64,000 nucleotides of DNA. Origin: Halobacillus fulvus. GTDB taxonomy: Bacteria; Bacillota; Bacilli; Bacillales; Halobacillaceae. Positions 41,043 to 50,214 of the stretch are shown here, piece by piece. A program made the translations under genes and the position numbers. The DNA lies in contig SCFO01000002.1 of assembly GCA_004078665.1 (NCBI GenBank), positions 186,001 to 250,000 of the forward strand, in the 5' to 3' direction. Positions within the stretch are counted from its first letter, which is position 1, and the number at the start of each line of letters is the position of its first letter. The notes under the pieces were generated by a model that saw only the letters and a program-made list of their open reading frames with translations, was not told the DNA's origin and made no database searches.

Positions 41043-42008
41043 ATGACGGATTCTTTTTTCCCTTTTCGGGACATTTATAAAGCGAAGCACAGAATTTCTT
41101 CGATCGTTGAACCGACACCGCTCATATATTCTGAACCATTATCAGACCTTTTGCAGACGGATGTCTATTTGAAGTATGAACAGGAGCATCCCACCGGGGC
41201 CTTTAAAATCAGAGGAGCAGCGAATAAGGTTCTGTCCCTCAGTGAAGAGGATCGCGACAAGGGTGTGACGACCTTTTCTACAGGTAACCATGGAATCTCA
41301 GTCGCCTATATTGCAAACCGATTGGATATAAGCTGTACGGTCTGTATATCCAATCGAGTCCCTTCACAAAAGCGGAGAAAGCTGGAACGCCTTGGTGCAC
41401 AAGTCATCGTAACCGGAAATAGTCAGGACGATGCAAAAGATTACTGTGAACGTTTAGAACGTGAATCCGGAATGACGATCATTCCTCCTTTTGATGATCC
41501 AGATATCATTGCAGGGCAAGGAACGATCGGCCTTGAACTGATCGAGCAATGCCCAGACTTGAAAAAAGTGATCATTCCATTATCAGGAGGCGGTTTGCTT
41601 GCTGGCATCGGCTATGCATTAAAATCGATTGACGCGTCCATACAAATCAAAGGTGTCACAATGGAAAAGTCAGCGGTCATGTATGAGAGTCTGAAAAATG
41701 GAACCCCCCTTCTTTTAGAGGAAACCGAGACATTGGCCGACAGCTTACTTGGCGGAATCGGTCTAGATAACCGTTACACGTTTCCAATGACAAAAGCATT
41801 CATCGATCAGGCGGAACTTGTTTCTGAGGCATCGATTGCTAACGGGATCTACTATATGATGGATCACCATAAAATGATCGTGGAAGGAGCAGCAGCGGCT
41901 GGCATCGGATGTCTGTTAAATAACCAGGAAACGGGTCCTGTTGTCGCGATCATCACAGGAAATAACATAGATTCAGAGGTGATCGACAAACTCGTCAAAG
42001 AGAGATAA
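41043..42008 (+). CDS. eutB: Threonine dehydratase-like PLP enzyme, probable hydroxyectoine utilisation dehydratase
   Basis: This 321-residue fold-type II PLP enzyme has the cofactor lysine in PTGAFKIRGAANKV (near residue 54), FSTGNHGISVAYIAN for substrate carboxylate binding and the SGGGLLAGIGYA phosphate loop. It lacks a regulatory ACT domain, like catabolic dehydratases. In hydroxyectoine catabolism EutB removes water/ammonia from a hydroxylated intermediate. The assignment rests on the nearby doeA, eutC and doeB genes, since threonine dehydratase is the alternative. AAGGAG precedes ATG 41043; a longer frame lacks a ribosome site. In an operon with pucR. Confidence 0.75.
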   Translation: MTDSFFPFRDIYKAKHRISSIVEPTPLIYSEPLSDLLQTDVYLKYEQEHPTGAFKIRGAANKVLSLSEEDRDKGVTTFSTGNHGISVAYIANRLDISCTVCISNRVPSQKRRKLERLGAQVIVTGNSQDDAKDYCERLERESGMTIIPPFDDPDIIAGQGTIGLELIEQCPDLKKVIIPLSGGGLLAGIGYALKSIDASIQIKGVTMEKSAVMYESLKNGTPLLLEETETLADSLLGGIGLDNRYTFPMTKAFIDQAELVSEASIANGIYYMMDHHKMIVEGAAAAGIGCLLNNQETGPVVAIITGNNIDSEVIDKLVKER

Positions 42009-42024
42009 AAGGAGGGGCAAGGGG

Positions 42025-43695
42025 ATGGGTGTGAGTGTCGGGAAAGTCTTGGAACTTCCAATTTTGGAGAATGCGCATGTGTTGACTCATTTTGATGAGA
42101 ATCCGGTCGAATGGATTTCCGTCATTGAAACGCCGGTAGAAAATTTTGTCCGCAAGCATGAATTTGTGTTGAGCACAGGAGTTGGATGTGGAGAGGATTT
42201 TGTAGCATTGGAGAAATATGTGCAGGATGTCATCCAATCTGGGGCTTCTGCTCTCGCCTTCGCAACGGGGCGGTACATTTACAAAATTCCTGATCGGATC
42301 ATTCAATTGGCTGAAAAGAACCAGCTCGTGCTGATCGAATTGCCATGGGAACTTCGGTTTGGCGATATCCTTCAGGAGATTCTCCGCTTGATCAGTCAGG
42401 AAAAAAGAACGGAACAACGCCATACAGAAGAAATCAGACAGGAGCTGATCAATTGTGTGCTGAATGGGAAAGGCCTTCAGGAGATCACGACGATTCTGTA
42501 TCATTACACCACGATTCCAGTTGCAATCAGCGATCATAACAAAAAGATCCGAGCGAACCATCATTTTGACAGGTACTACATTGACGTTCTGAATGGAACG
42601 GTAGAACAGGAGTATAAGCTGATACCTGCCGCACCTTTCAGTGATCATCCGCTGCTTCACTTTATAGAAAAATACCAGTTTGGTGATAACAGCTGTTATC
42701 AGCTAACGATCCTTTCTAATTATAAAAAGCAGGGCTATTTGTTATTCAAGCCGGAAAGTGATGATCAGCTGACATGGTCGGTGCTGACGATTTTGGAGCA
42801 TGCGCTGACAGCCTGTGCCTTATATTTTGTTAAAGAAAATGCGATTGAAATGACGGAAATAAGGTTAAAGGACAACTTTTTGCTGGATTTAGCTCGTTCA
42901 GACGTGGCGATAGACAAAACGCTTCTGTCCAAGGCTCAGTTGCTTGGTTATGATCTTGAGAAACCATATATCTGTTTAGTTGGAAAGATTTCATTTCGAA
43001 AACCGGTGGATGACCATATTCGTTCTGATGATCATGCCGTACGTTCCTCATCGATGCACAGCCGGAATTATTATATACAAAAAGAAGTGACGCATGCAGG
43101 AGACGTCATGAAGCGTCAGACGATGACGACGTTTGATGAAGGAGAAGTCATCGTGTACTTGGAGACCGATCCTTCTCCTTATGAAGAAATGGCCAATCAA
43201 TTTCTGGATCTGGTGGAGCGGCGTCTGAATGATCTGCTTGCCGGAATTACGATATCGTGGGGGATTTCTCGGTTCAAGGATGGATACTTTACGTTTCACC
43301 AAAGCTATGAAGAAGCTTCCACAGCACTGAGAATTGGGAAACAGCAGCTAGAGGACGATGGCAGGACGTTTTTCAGCGATACGAGAATGAATCGTTTACT
43401 TATGGCGCTTTCTCATGAGAAGGAGATTGAAAGTATTGTAGAGGATACGCTGGAGCGGCTGATTGAATATGATCAGAAAAGGCAGACAGACCTGATCCAT
43501 ACGTTCATCGTCTACAATAAGCTCAATAGCAATGTCAGTCAGACGGCAAGAGAACTGAACTTGCACAGGCAATCGCTGTTGCATCGGTTGAGGAATATTG
43601 AACAGCTGACAGGTTTATCCCTATTGAACGCCGATGACTTGTTCTTGCTAGAGCTAAGTGTCCGCTTGTGGATGCTGAAAAAAGTAGAAAAATAA
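42025..43695 (+). CDS. PucR-family transcriptional regulator
   Basis: This 556-residue regulator has an N-terminal PucR sensory domain (LELPILENAHVLTHFDEN; residues 1-125), a central CdaR/GGDEF-like region and a C-terminal helix-turn-helix (NVSQTARELNLHRQSLLHRL). Family members activate purine, amino acid or osmolyte catabolism when the substrate is present. It lies 16 bases after eutB and close to the ectoine operon, so it probably controls (hydroxy)ectoine use. Proteobacteria use the unrelated EnuR for this job. Confidence 0.88.
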   Translation: MGVSVGKVLELPILENAHVLTHFDENPVEWISVIETPVENFVRKHEFVLSTGVGCGEDFVALEKYVQDVIQSGASALAFATGRYIYKIPDRIIQLAEKNQLVLIELPWELRFGDILQEILRLISQEKRTEQRHTEEIRQELINCVLNGKGLQEITTILYHYTTIPVAISDHNKKIRANHHFDRYYIDVLNGTVEQEYKLIPAAPFSDHPLLHFIEKYQFGDNSCYQLTILSNYKKQGYLLFKPESDDQLTWSVLTILEHALTACALYFVKENAIEMTEIRLKDNFLLDLARSDVAIDKTLLSKAQLLGYDLEKPYICLVGKISFRKPVDDHIRSDDHAVRSSSMHSRNYYIQKEVTHAGDVMKRQTMTTFDEGEVIVYLETDPSPYEEMANQFLDLVERRLNDLLAGITISWGISRFKDGYFTFHQSYEEASTALRIGKQQLEDDGRTFFSDTRMNRLLMALSHEKEIESIVEDTLERLIEYDQKRQTDLIHTFIVYNKLNSNVSQTARELNLHRQSLLHRLRNIEQLTGLSLLNADDLFLLELSVRLWMLKKVEK

Positions 43696-43724
43696 GCGTT
43701 GCCAACAGGCACGCTTATTTTTTA
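43690..43724. terminator. Bidirectional terminator between pucR and the lipoprotein gene
   Basis: AAATAAGCGT (43690-43699) / ACGCTTATTT (43711-43720) with an inner TGCC/GGCA stem; A and T runs on both sides suit both convergent genes. Confidence 0.88.
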
Positions 43725-44230
43725 TCCGCGATAATCTCTTTTAAATGACTGCCTGTCCCGAGTTCAGTCAGCTTGACGGTCCATTCGTCTGCGTCAGGGT
43801 CAAACGATATAAGATCGACGGACAAAATGTCTTCTGAAGCTACACTGGACAATACTGAGGATAAAGCCTCGGTCACTTGTAAGTCTGCACCATCCACATC
43901 ACTCATCTCGAGGACAGCCACCTGTTCAGCCTTTCCTTGTTCGGGAAACGACTCCTGAACAGGACCATCCAACCAGACTTCTACCTGCTTACCGATCCAC
44001 AAGTCATCCGCTGCATCGGATACCCACACGGCTCGCATTGTGCCCGATGATGCCGGATCCTTTGGAGTGACCACCAAAATCTGATCGTCCTGCTGATCCA
44101 TGACATAGCCGGTTATATCTGGAGAACGTTGTGTCTCGCTATCAGCTTCTCCGGACAAAGAGGGTTCAGCAGATCCACAAGCAGACAGCAGCAATAAAAA
44201 GCTGATGAACATAAGCCCGACGGTTTTCAT
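43715..44230 (-). CDS. Lipoprotein, DUF3221-like
   Basis: This 171-residue protein has a lipoprotein signal (FLLLLSACGSAE, lipobox Cys18) and about 150 polar residues outside the membrane. The first half (DITGYVMDQQDDQILVVTPK) resembles DUF3221 proteins. Very acidic composition, as usual for exported proteins of halophiles. Function unknown. It lies on the opposite strand inside the ectoine region and may be unrelated to it. Confidence 0.75.
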   Translation of the reverse strand: MKTVGLMFISFLLLLSACGSAEPSLSGEADSETQRSPDITGYVMDQQDDQILVVTPKDPASSGTMRAVWVSDAADDLWIGKQVEVWLDGPVQESFPEQGKAEQVAVLEMSDVDGADLQVTEALSSVLSSVASEDILSVDLISFDPDADEWTVKLTELGTGSHLKEIIADKK

Positions 44231-44386
44231 AGCAATCGCACCCTTTCCTCCGTTTCATGAAGGTTGCGTCACAGATGATGAAGTATTATTGGAAGTATTT
44301 ATCTTTTACCCTCATCATACACAGTTTAAGCGTTTCCATACAGGGCCTTTTAGCAGGTGTCGAAGTCTCTATCGATTACCATTCCT

Positions 44387-45289
44387 TTATGGAACATCAT
44401 GACCCATAGAGCTTTGAAGAATTTCAAACCACTGGTCATGATTCAACTTCCACTCCATTGCCTGGACAGCTTTTGTGATGCGATCCTTTCTACCAGAGCC
44501 GATGATCGGCATAATCTTAGCTGGGTGATTCAGTAACCAAGCATAAAGTACTTGATCGATTCCATCTGCGCCGATTTCCTTTTGAACTTTTTCTAATGTA
44601 TCTCGAAGACGTTTCGAACGTTCATCCTCACCGTTAAAGACTTTTCCACCCGCAAGAGGTGACCAAGCCATGGGGGGAACACGCTTTTCTTGGCAATGGT
44701 TAAGCGTACCATCCTCGAAGTTTTCCAATTGATACGCGGACAGTTCTAATTGGTTTGTGACTAGCTCGAACGGAAGATGCGATTGAAGCATGTTCCATTG
44801 ATGGTCTTTAAAGTTGGATACACCAAAGGTACGGACTTTGCCTGCTTCTTTCAGCTGAATAAAAGCTTCCGCTGTTTCTTCCGGATCCATATACGGGTCT
44901 GGACGGTGAATCAAAAGCGTATCGATATAGTCGGTTTGCAGGTTTTTCAACGACCGATCGACTGATTTTACAATGTGTGACCGGCTCGTATTGTAGTGAT
45001 GGGTCTTGTGTTCCGGTCTATTTTTAGACGGAAGGACAATTCCACACTTTGTCACAAGTTCGATTTGCTCTCTGAGAGAAGGCTTCAAACTCAAAGCTTC
45101 TCCGAAAAGCTCCTCACATGTGTAACCACCGTATATATCTGCATGGTCAAAGGTCGTAATCCCAAGCTCGAGAGCATGTTCGATCAAGGAAAGGGTTTCT
45201 TCTTTCGTCTGGTTCCAATCCGCGAGTCTCCACAAGCCATGTATGTATCTGGAATAGGAAAGCTCTGTTGTTAATTGTACACGTTCCAT
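44387..45289 (-). CDS. Aldo/keto reductase (YdhF type)
   Basis: This 300-residue aldo/keto reductase has the catalytic tetrad visible: Asp in FDHADIYGG, Tyr in the same segment, Lys in ELVTKCG and His in LLIHRPDP. The C-terminal IIGSGRKDRI binds NADPH. The sequence type is that of the YdhF oxidoreductases; the physiological substrate is unknown. AAGGAGG precedes ATG 45289. It is divergent from the ectoine operon. Confidence 0.92.
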   Translation of the reverse strand: MERVQLTTELSYSRYIHGLWRLADWNQTKEETLSLIEHALELGITTFDHADIYGGYTCEELFGEALSLKPSLREQIELVTKCGIVLPSKNRPEHKTHHYNTSRSHIVKSVDRSLKNLQTDYIDTLLIHRPDPYMDPEETAEAFIQLKEAGKVRTFGVSNFKDHQWNMLQSHLPFELVTNQLELSAYQLENFEDGTLNHCQEKRVPPMAWSPLAGGKVFNGEDERSKRLRDTLEKVQKEIGADGIDQVLYAWLLNHPAKIMPIIGSGRKDRITKAVQAMEWKLNHDQWFEILQSSMGHDVP

Positions 45290-45600
45290 TTTTCATCCTC
45301 CTTTAAGAAAAACGTTTCCTGTATAAGGATACCTTATTCCTCTACATTTTGTAATTTAGGCATCTTCTCCCGCAATGAATTTTTTCTATCACTTATGCAC
45401 ATGTGGATAAGTGTCGGTGTGTCCAAAATCGCTTCATACCAGTGAATATGTGTATAAACCTGTGGGTACTTTTGCATTTTGTATCAAATCTCACTTTACA
45501 ATTTCATACACTTTTTACATTACATTAGAAAAAGTCATTGAATACAATAAAAGTATAGTTGTAGAAAAATTCTGATAATAGTGCGGGGAGGGAGAAATTC
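45290..45600. other. Intergenic region between the aldo/keto reductase and doeA
   Basis: This AT-rich region contains two TTTACA boxes (45495-45500, 45514-45519) and a TACAAT (45543-45548), but no pair with standard spacing, which suggests an activated promoter for the ectoine operon. No open frame or strong hairpin is seen. Confidence 0.4.
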
Positions 45601-46803
45601 ATGGTGTTGCCTTTTGATATTTTAGAATATCACGAGAGATTGACCAATACAAAAAAACGTATGGCAGCCCAGGGCATTGATGTACTGCTTATTACGGATC
45701 CTGCCAATATGAATTATCTGTCTGGTTATGATGCTTGGTCCTTTTATGTTCACCAAATGCTTGTCGTCATTATTGATGAACCACAGCCATTGTGGATCGG
45801 TCGCTACCAGGATGCGAATGGGGCAAGAGTCACAACTTGGATTTATGATGAAAATGTAATAGCTTATCCAGATTATTACGTCCAGTCTGAACAGCATCAC
45901 CCTATGGATTTTATTTCTGATATTTTGAGGCAGATCGGTCACGGCAACCGCACAGTCGGTGTGGAAATGGATCACTATTATTTTACAGGAAAAGCATTGG
46001 AGCAATTAAAGAAAGGGCTCCCGAATAGTACATTTAAAGACGCGACATCCCTTGTCAACCGCGTCCGTCTCATCAAATCTGATCAGGAAATCGAATATAT
46101 GAAAAAAGCGGCCAAAATCGCGGACTTAGCGATGACAAAAGGTGTGGAAAGCATACGGCCTGGAGTTCGGGAATGCGATACGGCTGCGGAAATCTATTAC
46201 CACATGGTCAGAGGCACTCCGGAATTCGGTGGGGAATACCCTGCCATCGTGCCTTTACTCCCGACTGGGGACCGGACATCAATTCCGCACCTGACGTGGA
46301 CGGACCGGCCATTTATCGAGGGGAATCCTTTGATCATCGAGCTTGCCGGCTGCTATAAACGCTACCACGTTCCGTTAGCTCGAACGGTTTCCATCGGACA
46401 GCCAGGTGATAAACTTTCATTTCTCGCCCCTGTCGTACTTGAAGGCATCCAGAAGGTACTGGAGAAAGCGAAGCCAGGGGTGACATGCGGCGAACTGGAG
46501 GAAACGTGGAGAAATAGTATTAAAAAGTATGGATTTGAAAAAGAAGCCCGGCTCGGCTATTCGGTCGGACTCAATTATCCGCCGGATTGGGGAGAGCATA
46601 CCGCAAGCATAAGAAAAGGAGATCGAACAGTGCTTCAGCCGAACATGACCTTTCATTTAATTCCGGCTCTCTGGTTTGATACGGACGGAATTGAAATCAG
46701 TGAAACGTTCCGGGTGACGGATTCTGGAAGTGAACGGTTCACAACCTATCCACAAGAGCTGATCATTCGAGACCATCTTGAATATGGTGGACAGATCGGC
46801 TGA
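45601..46803 (+). CDS. doeA: Ectoine hydrolase (M24 family)
   Basis: This 400-residue creatinase/aminopeptidase-like protein has a creatinase N-domain (ITDPANMNYLSGYDAWSFYV) and the C-terminal pita-bread fold (EYPAIVPLLPTGDRTSIPH; WGEHTASIRKGD). It fits DoeA/EutD, which opens the ectoine ring to N-acetyl-diaminobutyrate. The first gene of a six-gene operon; GGGAGGGAG lies before ATG. Pairing with doeB, whose product deacetylates the intermediate, strongly supports the assignment over a plain Xaa-Pro peptidase. Confidence 0.88.
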   Translation: MVLPFDILEYHERLTNTKKRMAAQGIDVLLITDPANMNYLSGYDAWSFYVHQMLVVIIDEPQPLWIGRYQDANGARVTTWIYDENVIAYPDYYVQSEQHHPMDFISDILRQIGHGNRTVGVEMDHYYFTGKALEQLKKGLPNSTFKDATSLVNRVRLIKSDQEIEYMKKAAKIADLAMTKGVESIRPGVRECDTAAEIYYHMVRGTPEFGGEYPAIVPLLPTGDRTSIPHLTWTDRPFIEGNPLIIELAGCYKRYHVPLARTVSIGQPGDKLSFLAPVVLEGIQKVLEKAKPGVTCGELEETWRNSIKKYGFEKEARLGYSVGLNYPPDWGEHTASIRKGDRTVLQPNMTFHLIPALWFDTDGIEISETFRVTDSGSERFTTYPQELIIRDHLEYGGQIG

Positions 46804-46816
46804 GGAGGTGGCAGCG

Positions 46817-47788
46817 ATGTTTGTCTATTCATTAGAAGAAATCAAGAAAGTCATTCAGCTCGACGGAAATCTTATGCAACAAATAGAGAAAGCGTTCCTT
46901 TCCTTATATGAAAAGCAGGTTCAGATGCCACCGATCATGAGGATAGACATTCCGGATCAGCGCGGGGAAGTCGACATTAAGTCCGCTTATATTGAAGGAG
47001 AGGACAGCTTCGCAGTCAAGCTATCCTCTGGTTTTTTTAATAACCCTTCAAAAGGTCTTCCGAGTTCTGGTGGGCTGATGATCTTAATGGATGCTACAAA
47101 TGGCCAGCCGAAAGCTGTGCTTGCCGATGACGGACACTTGACCGATCTCCGCACGGCAGCGGCGGGCGCTGTGGCTGCCAAGTGGTGCAGTCGCAAAAAC
47201 AGCCGGATTGCCGGAGTGATCGGAACAGGAGCACAGGCAAGGCTGCAACTCGAAGCCTTGACACACGTACGATCGATTGAACATGTCTATGTGTGGGGAA
47301 GAAACGATCAGAAGTCAGAAGCGTACAAGCACGATGTGGAACGAATGCTGCAAATTCCTGTCACGGTGGCGGATTCGGTGCAAAAAGTTGTCGAGACCAG
47401 TGATATTGTAGTGACGACAACTCCGTCCACAACCCCGTTGGTCTTCGGTGAGTGGTTAAAGAAAGGAACACATATTACAGCGATGGGGTCAGATGCCGAG
47501 CACAAACAAGAGCTTGATGAATCTGTATTGCTACAGGCAGACATTCTCATTTGTGATAAAAAAGATCAGTCTTTACGACTTGGTGAACTTCGCAGCTGTC
47601 TAGATGAACGTGTGCGAGATCGTGCGATTGAACTTGGAAGTGTTGTTTCAGGGCAATACGCTGGGCGAGTGGATGATCATCAAATCACTGTGTGCGACCT
47701 GACAGGTACAGGTGTCCAGGATACGGCGATTGCCCGTCATGTCTATCAACTGTTAAACAGTAGGATTCATTCGGAAAATGGCTATTGA
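46817..47788 (+). CDS. eutC: Ornithine cyclodeaminase/mu-crystallin family protein, probable EutC
   Basis: This 323-residue protein has an NAD-binding Rossmann segment GVIGTGAQARLQLEAL (near 134-150) and the family's N-terminal dimer domain. In hydroxyectoine clusters EutC acts with EutB on hydroxylated intermediates. I chose ATG 46817 with GAGGAGG eight bases upstream; the frame extends back into doeA to 46778 without a ribosome site. It lies 13 bases after doeA. Ornithine cyclodeaminase or a ketimine reductase remain alternatives on sequence alone. Confidence 0.8.
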   Translation: MFVYSLEEIKKVIQLDGNLMQQIEKAFLSLYEKQVQMPPIMRIDIPDQRGEVDIKSAYIEGEDSFAVKLSSGFFNNPSKGLPSSGGLMILMDATNGQPKAVLADDGHLTDLRTAAAGAVAAKWCSRKNSRIAGVIGTGAQARLQLEALTHVRSIEHVYVWGRNDQKSEAYKHDVERMLQIPVTVADSVQKVVETSDIVVTTTPSTTPLVFGEWLKKGTHITAMGSDAEHKQELDESVLLQADILICDKKDQSLRLGELRSCLDERVRDRAIELGSVVSGQYAGRVDDHQITVCDLTGTGVQDTAIARHVYQLLNSRIHSENGY

Positions 47789-47822
47789 ATTAGATAAAGG
47801 ATAAATAAGGAGGAGAAGTATT

Positions 47823-49016
47823 ATGAAAGAAGCTAAATTCGGAACAAAGTCTATTTGGGCAGGGGAAAAAGAACAACTCGCTTTTGGAGCAACACAGGTC
47901 CCTGTTGTCCACAGCGTTTCGTTTGGATATGACGATATGGATGAATGGTACGATGTAGCCATCGGTAAAAAGCCTGGACATATATATGGCCGTAACACGA
48001 ACCCGACAGTTCAAGCTTTTGAAGAAAAAATCCGTATTTTAGAAGGAGCCGAAGCATCGACAAGCTTTTCAACCGGAATGGCCGCGATCAGCAATACATT
48101 AGGAACATTATTATTTCCAGGGGACCGGGTAGTGTCGATTAAGGACACGTATGGTGGAACGAATAAAATTTTCACAGAATTCCTACCGAAACAACAGGTG
48201 GAAGTTGTTCTATGCGATACAGGCGATCATGAAGCGATTGAGAAGGAAGTCGCGAAAGGTTGCAAAGTCCTCTATTTAGAAAGCCCGACGAATCCGACTG
48301 TCAAAGTTACAGACATTCGTCGCATGGCAGCAGCAGGCAAGTCGGTCGGTGCAACGGTGGTTGTTGATAATACGTTTGCGACTCCAGTCAACCAGAACCC
48401 TCTTGAATTAGGGGCAGATTTAGTGATCCACAGTGCGACTAAGTTTCTTGGAGGTCATGCGGATGCTCTTGGGGGAGCGGTCTGTGGAGAGAAAAGCTTA
48501 GTCGAAGCGATTTACCATTACCGTGAGATCAACGGAGCCACGTTAGATCCGATGGCCGCCTATTTATTATTAAGAGGGATGAAAACGCTGAAGCTGAGAA
48601 TCGATCAGCAGAACAAAAACGCAGCGGAAATTGCGGAGTATTTAAAAACGTTTGATATGGTCGAAGCTGTCTATTACCCAGGCCTTCCAGAGCATCCGAA
48701 TCACGATATTGCGAAAGAGCAAATGAATGGATTCGGCGGTATGCTCAGCTTCGCCGTCAAGGGTGGAGTCGAAACGGTCAGAGATTTACTTCCGAAATTG
48801 ACGTATGCCAACAGGGCTGCCAACCTTGGCTCTGTTGAAACTGTAGTCGGTCCTTCCCGTACGACGAGTCACGTCGAATGTACACCGGCCGAACGAGCAG
48901 CGATGGGTATTCCGGAAGGATTGATCCGCTATTCTGCTGGCATTGAGGACATTGAGGATTTGAAAGAAGACCTTGCTCAGGCATTTCAAGCGCTCCACAC
49001 CTATGCAAAGAATTGA
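47823..49016 (+). CDS. Cystathionine gamma-synthase/lyase family PLP enzyme
   Basis: This 397-residue fold-type I PLP enzyme of the Cys/Met metabolism family has phosphate-binding YGRNTNPTVQAFEEKI, SFSTGMAAIS and the Schiff-base lysine in IHSATKFLGGHADALGG (near 206). Family members replace or eliminate gamma-substituents of homoserine derivatives. Its place between eutC and doeB suggests it acts on a C4 amino acid from (hydroxy)ectoine or on homoserine formed from aspartate semialdehyde by the gene at 50215. The true substrate is open. AAGGAGG precedes ATG. Confidence 0.85.
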   Translation: MKEAKFGTKSIWAGEKEQLAFGATQVPVVHSVSFGYDDMDEWYDVAIGKKPGHIYGRNTNPTVQAFEEKIRILEGAEASTSFSTGMAAISNTLGTLLFPGDRVVSIKDTYGGTNKIFTEFLPKQQVEVVLCDTGDHEAIEKEVAKGCKVLYLESPTNPTVKVTDIRRMAAAGKSVGATVVVDNTFATPVNQNPLELGADLVIHSATKFLGGHADALGGAVCGEKSLVEAIYHYREINGATLDPMAAYLLLRGMKTLKLRIDQQNKNAAEIAEYLKTFDMVEAVYYPGLPEHPNHDIAKEQMNGFGGMLSFAVKGGVETVRDLLPKLTYANRAANLGSVETVVGPSRTTSHVECTPAERAAMGIPEGLIRYSAGIEDIEDLKEDLAQAFQALHTYAKN

Positions 49017-49028
49017 GGAGGTAGCCGT

Positions 49029-50213
49029 TTGGAAACCAAAAACACGGACTTAGTGGAGAAAATCAAGCAGATTTATCCTCGGGTCGTCGAGTGGAGACGT
49101 CACCTGCATCAATATCCTGAATTGAGCTTTCAGGAAAAGCAAACGAGCGCATGGATTGCAAAAAAGCTTCACTCATTAGGCGTGTTTGAGGTAGAAGAAA
49201 ACGTCGGAGGCTTCGGAATCGTGGCAACACTGCGTGGCAAACCGGGTCCGGTGATCGGACTGCGTGCGGATCTCGATGCTTTACCGATACAAGAGCAGAC
49301 GGAAGGTCCGTACACCTCCAAACATCCTGGGGTGATGCATGCTTGTGGTCATGATGCTCATGCCGCCATTTTGCTTGGGGTAGCTCATGTATTGGCAGAG
49401 CTTTATAAAGAAGGCACGATAAACGGAACAGTATGTCTAATCTTTCAGCCCGCCGAAGAGGATTGTGATGCTGAGGGTAAAACGGGCGCCGTTCATATGA
49501 TCGAATCAGGGAAGCTGGATGAACTTGATGCCGTCCTTGCTCTCCATATGTGTCCTTGGTTGCCGGCTGGTCACGTTCAAATACACGACGGCCCGAGTAT
49601 GGCGAACAATGATAATTTTCACATCGTCGTGCATGGAAAGGGCGGGCATGCTGGTTATCCTCATCAAGGACGTGATCCGATTTGGATATCCACACAGCTT
49701 TTGCAGGCCTTATATAGCCTGAACGGGCGAACAATCGATCCTTTAGATGTAGCCACCATCAGTATCGGTCACCTTGAGGCCGGTGAATCAAACAATATTA
49801 TTCCGAACCGAGTGGACATTAAAGGAACAATTCGGACCTATAGGAAGTCCATAAGAGAACAGCTAATTCATGAAGTTCATCAGCTTGCTTCCTTAGGAAA
49901 GGCATTGGGTGGTTCATGTGATATCGACATTGTGAGAGGCGAACCTGCCTTATACAATCATTCGGATATTAATCGTGTAATCAAGCAGGTAAGTTCTCAT
50001 CTGCAAATCATCAATCAGCCTTTCGGTATGGGGAGTGAAGACTTCGGCCACTTTACAGAGCGATTTCCAGGCGCAATGTTCTTTCTTGGGTGCAAGACGG
50101 ATCCTGAAACAAGTCTGCATCAGGATCGCTTTGATATCGATGAAAAAGCTATGCTTTACGGGATGAGAATTTTGTTGGAAAGTACACAAGAATTCATGAA
50201 AAAGGAGTGGTGA
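49029..50213 (+). CDS. doeB: M20 amidohydrolase, probable N-acetyl-L-2,4-diaminobutyrate deacetylase
   Basis: This 394-residue metallo-deacetylase of the M20D group has metal motifs LRADLDALPI and HACGHDAHAAI, then FQPAEED and a C-terminal GMGSEDFGHF. DoeB removes the acetyl group from the product of ectoine hydrolase. It starts with TTG at 49029 with GGAGG at 49017-49021; no ATG in that area fits. It follows the PLP gene by 12 bases and precedes the dehydrogenase gene by one. Related enzymes such as hippurate hydrolase are excluded mainly by context. Confidence 0.82.
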   Translation: METKNTDLVEKIKQIYPRVVEWRRHLHQYPELSFQEKQTSAWIAKKLHSLGVFEVEENVGGFGIVATLRGKPGPVIGLRADLDALPIQEQTEGPYTSKHPGVMHACGHDAHAAILLGVAHVLAELYKEGTINGTVCLIFQPAEEDCDAEGKTGAVHMIESGKLDELDAVLALHMCPWLPAGHVQIHDGPSMANNDNFHIVVHGKGGHAGYPHQGRDPIWISTQLLQALYSLNGRTIDPLDVATISIGHLEAGESNNIIPNRVDIKGTIRTYRKSIREQLIHEVHQLASLGKALGGSCDIDIVRGEPALYNHSDINRVIKQVSSHLQIINQPFGMGSEDFGHFTERFPGAMFFLGCKTDPETSLHQDRFDIDEKAMLYGMRILLESTQEFMKKEW

Positions 50214-50214
50214 T

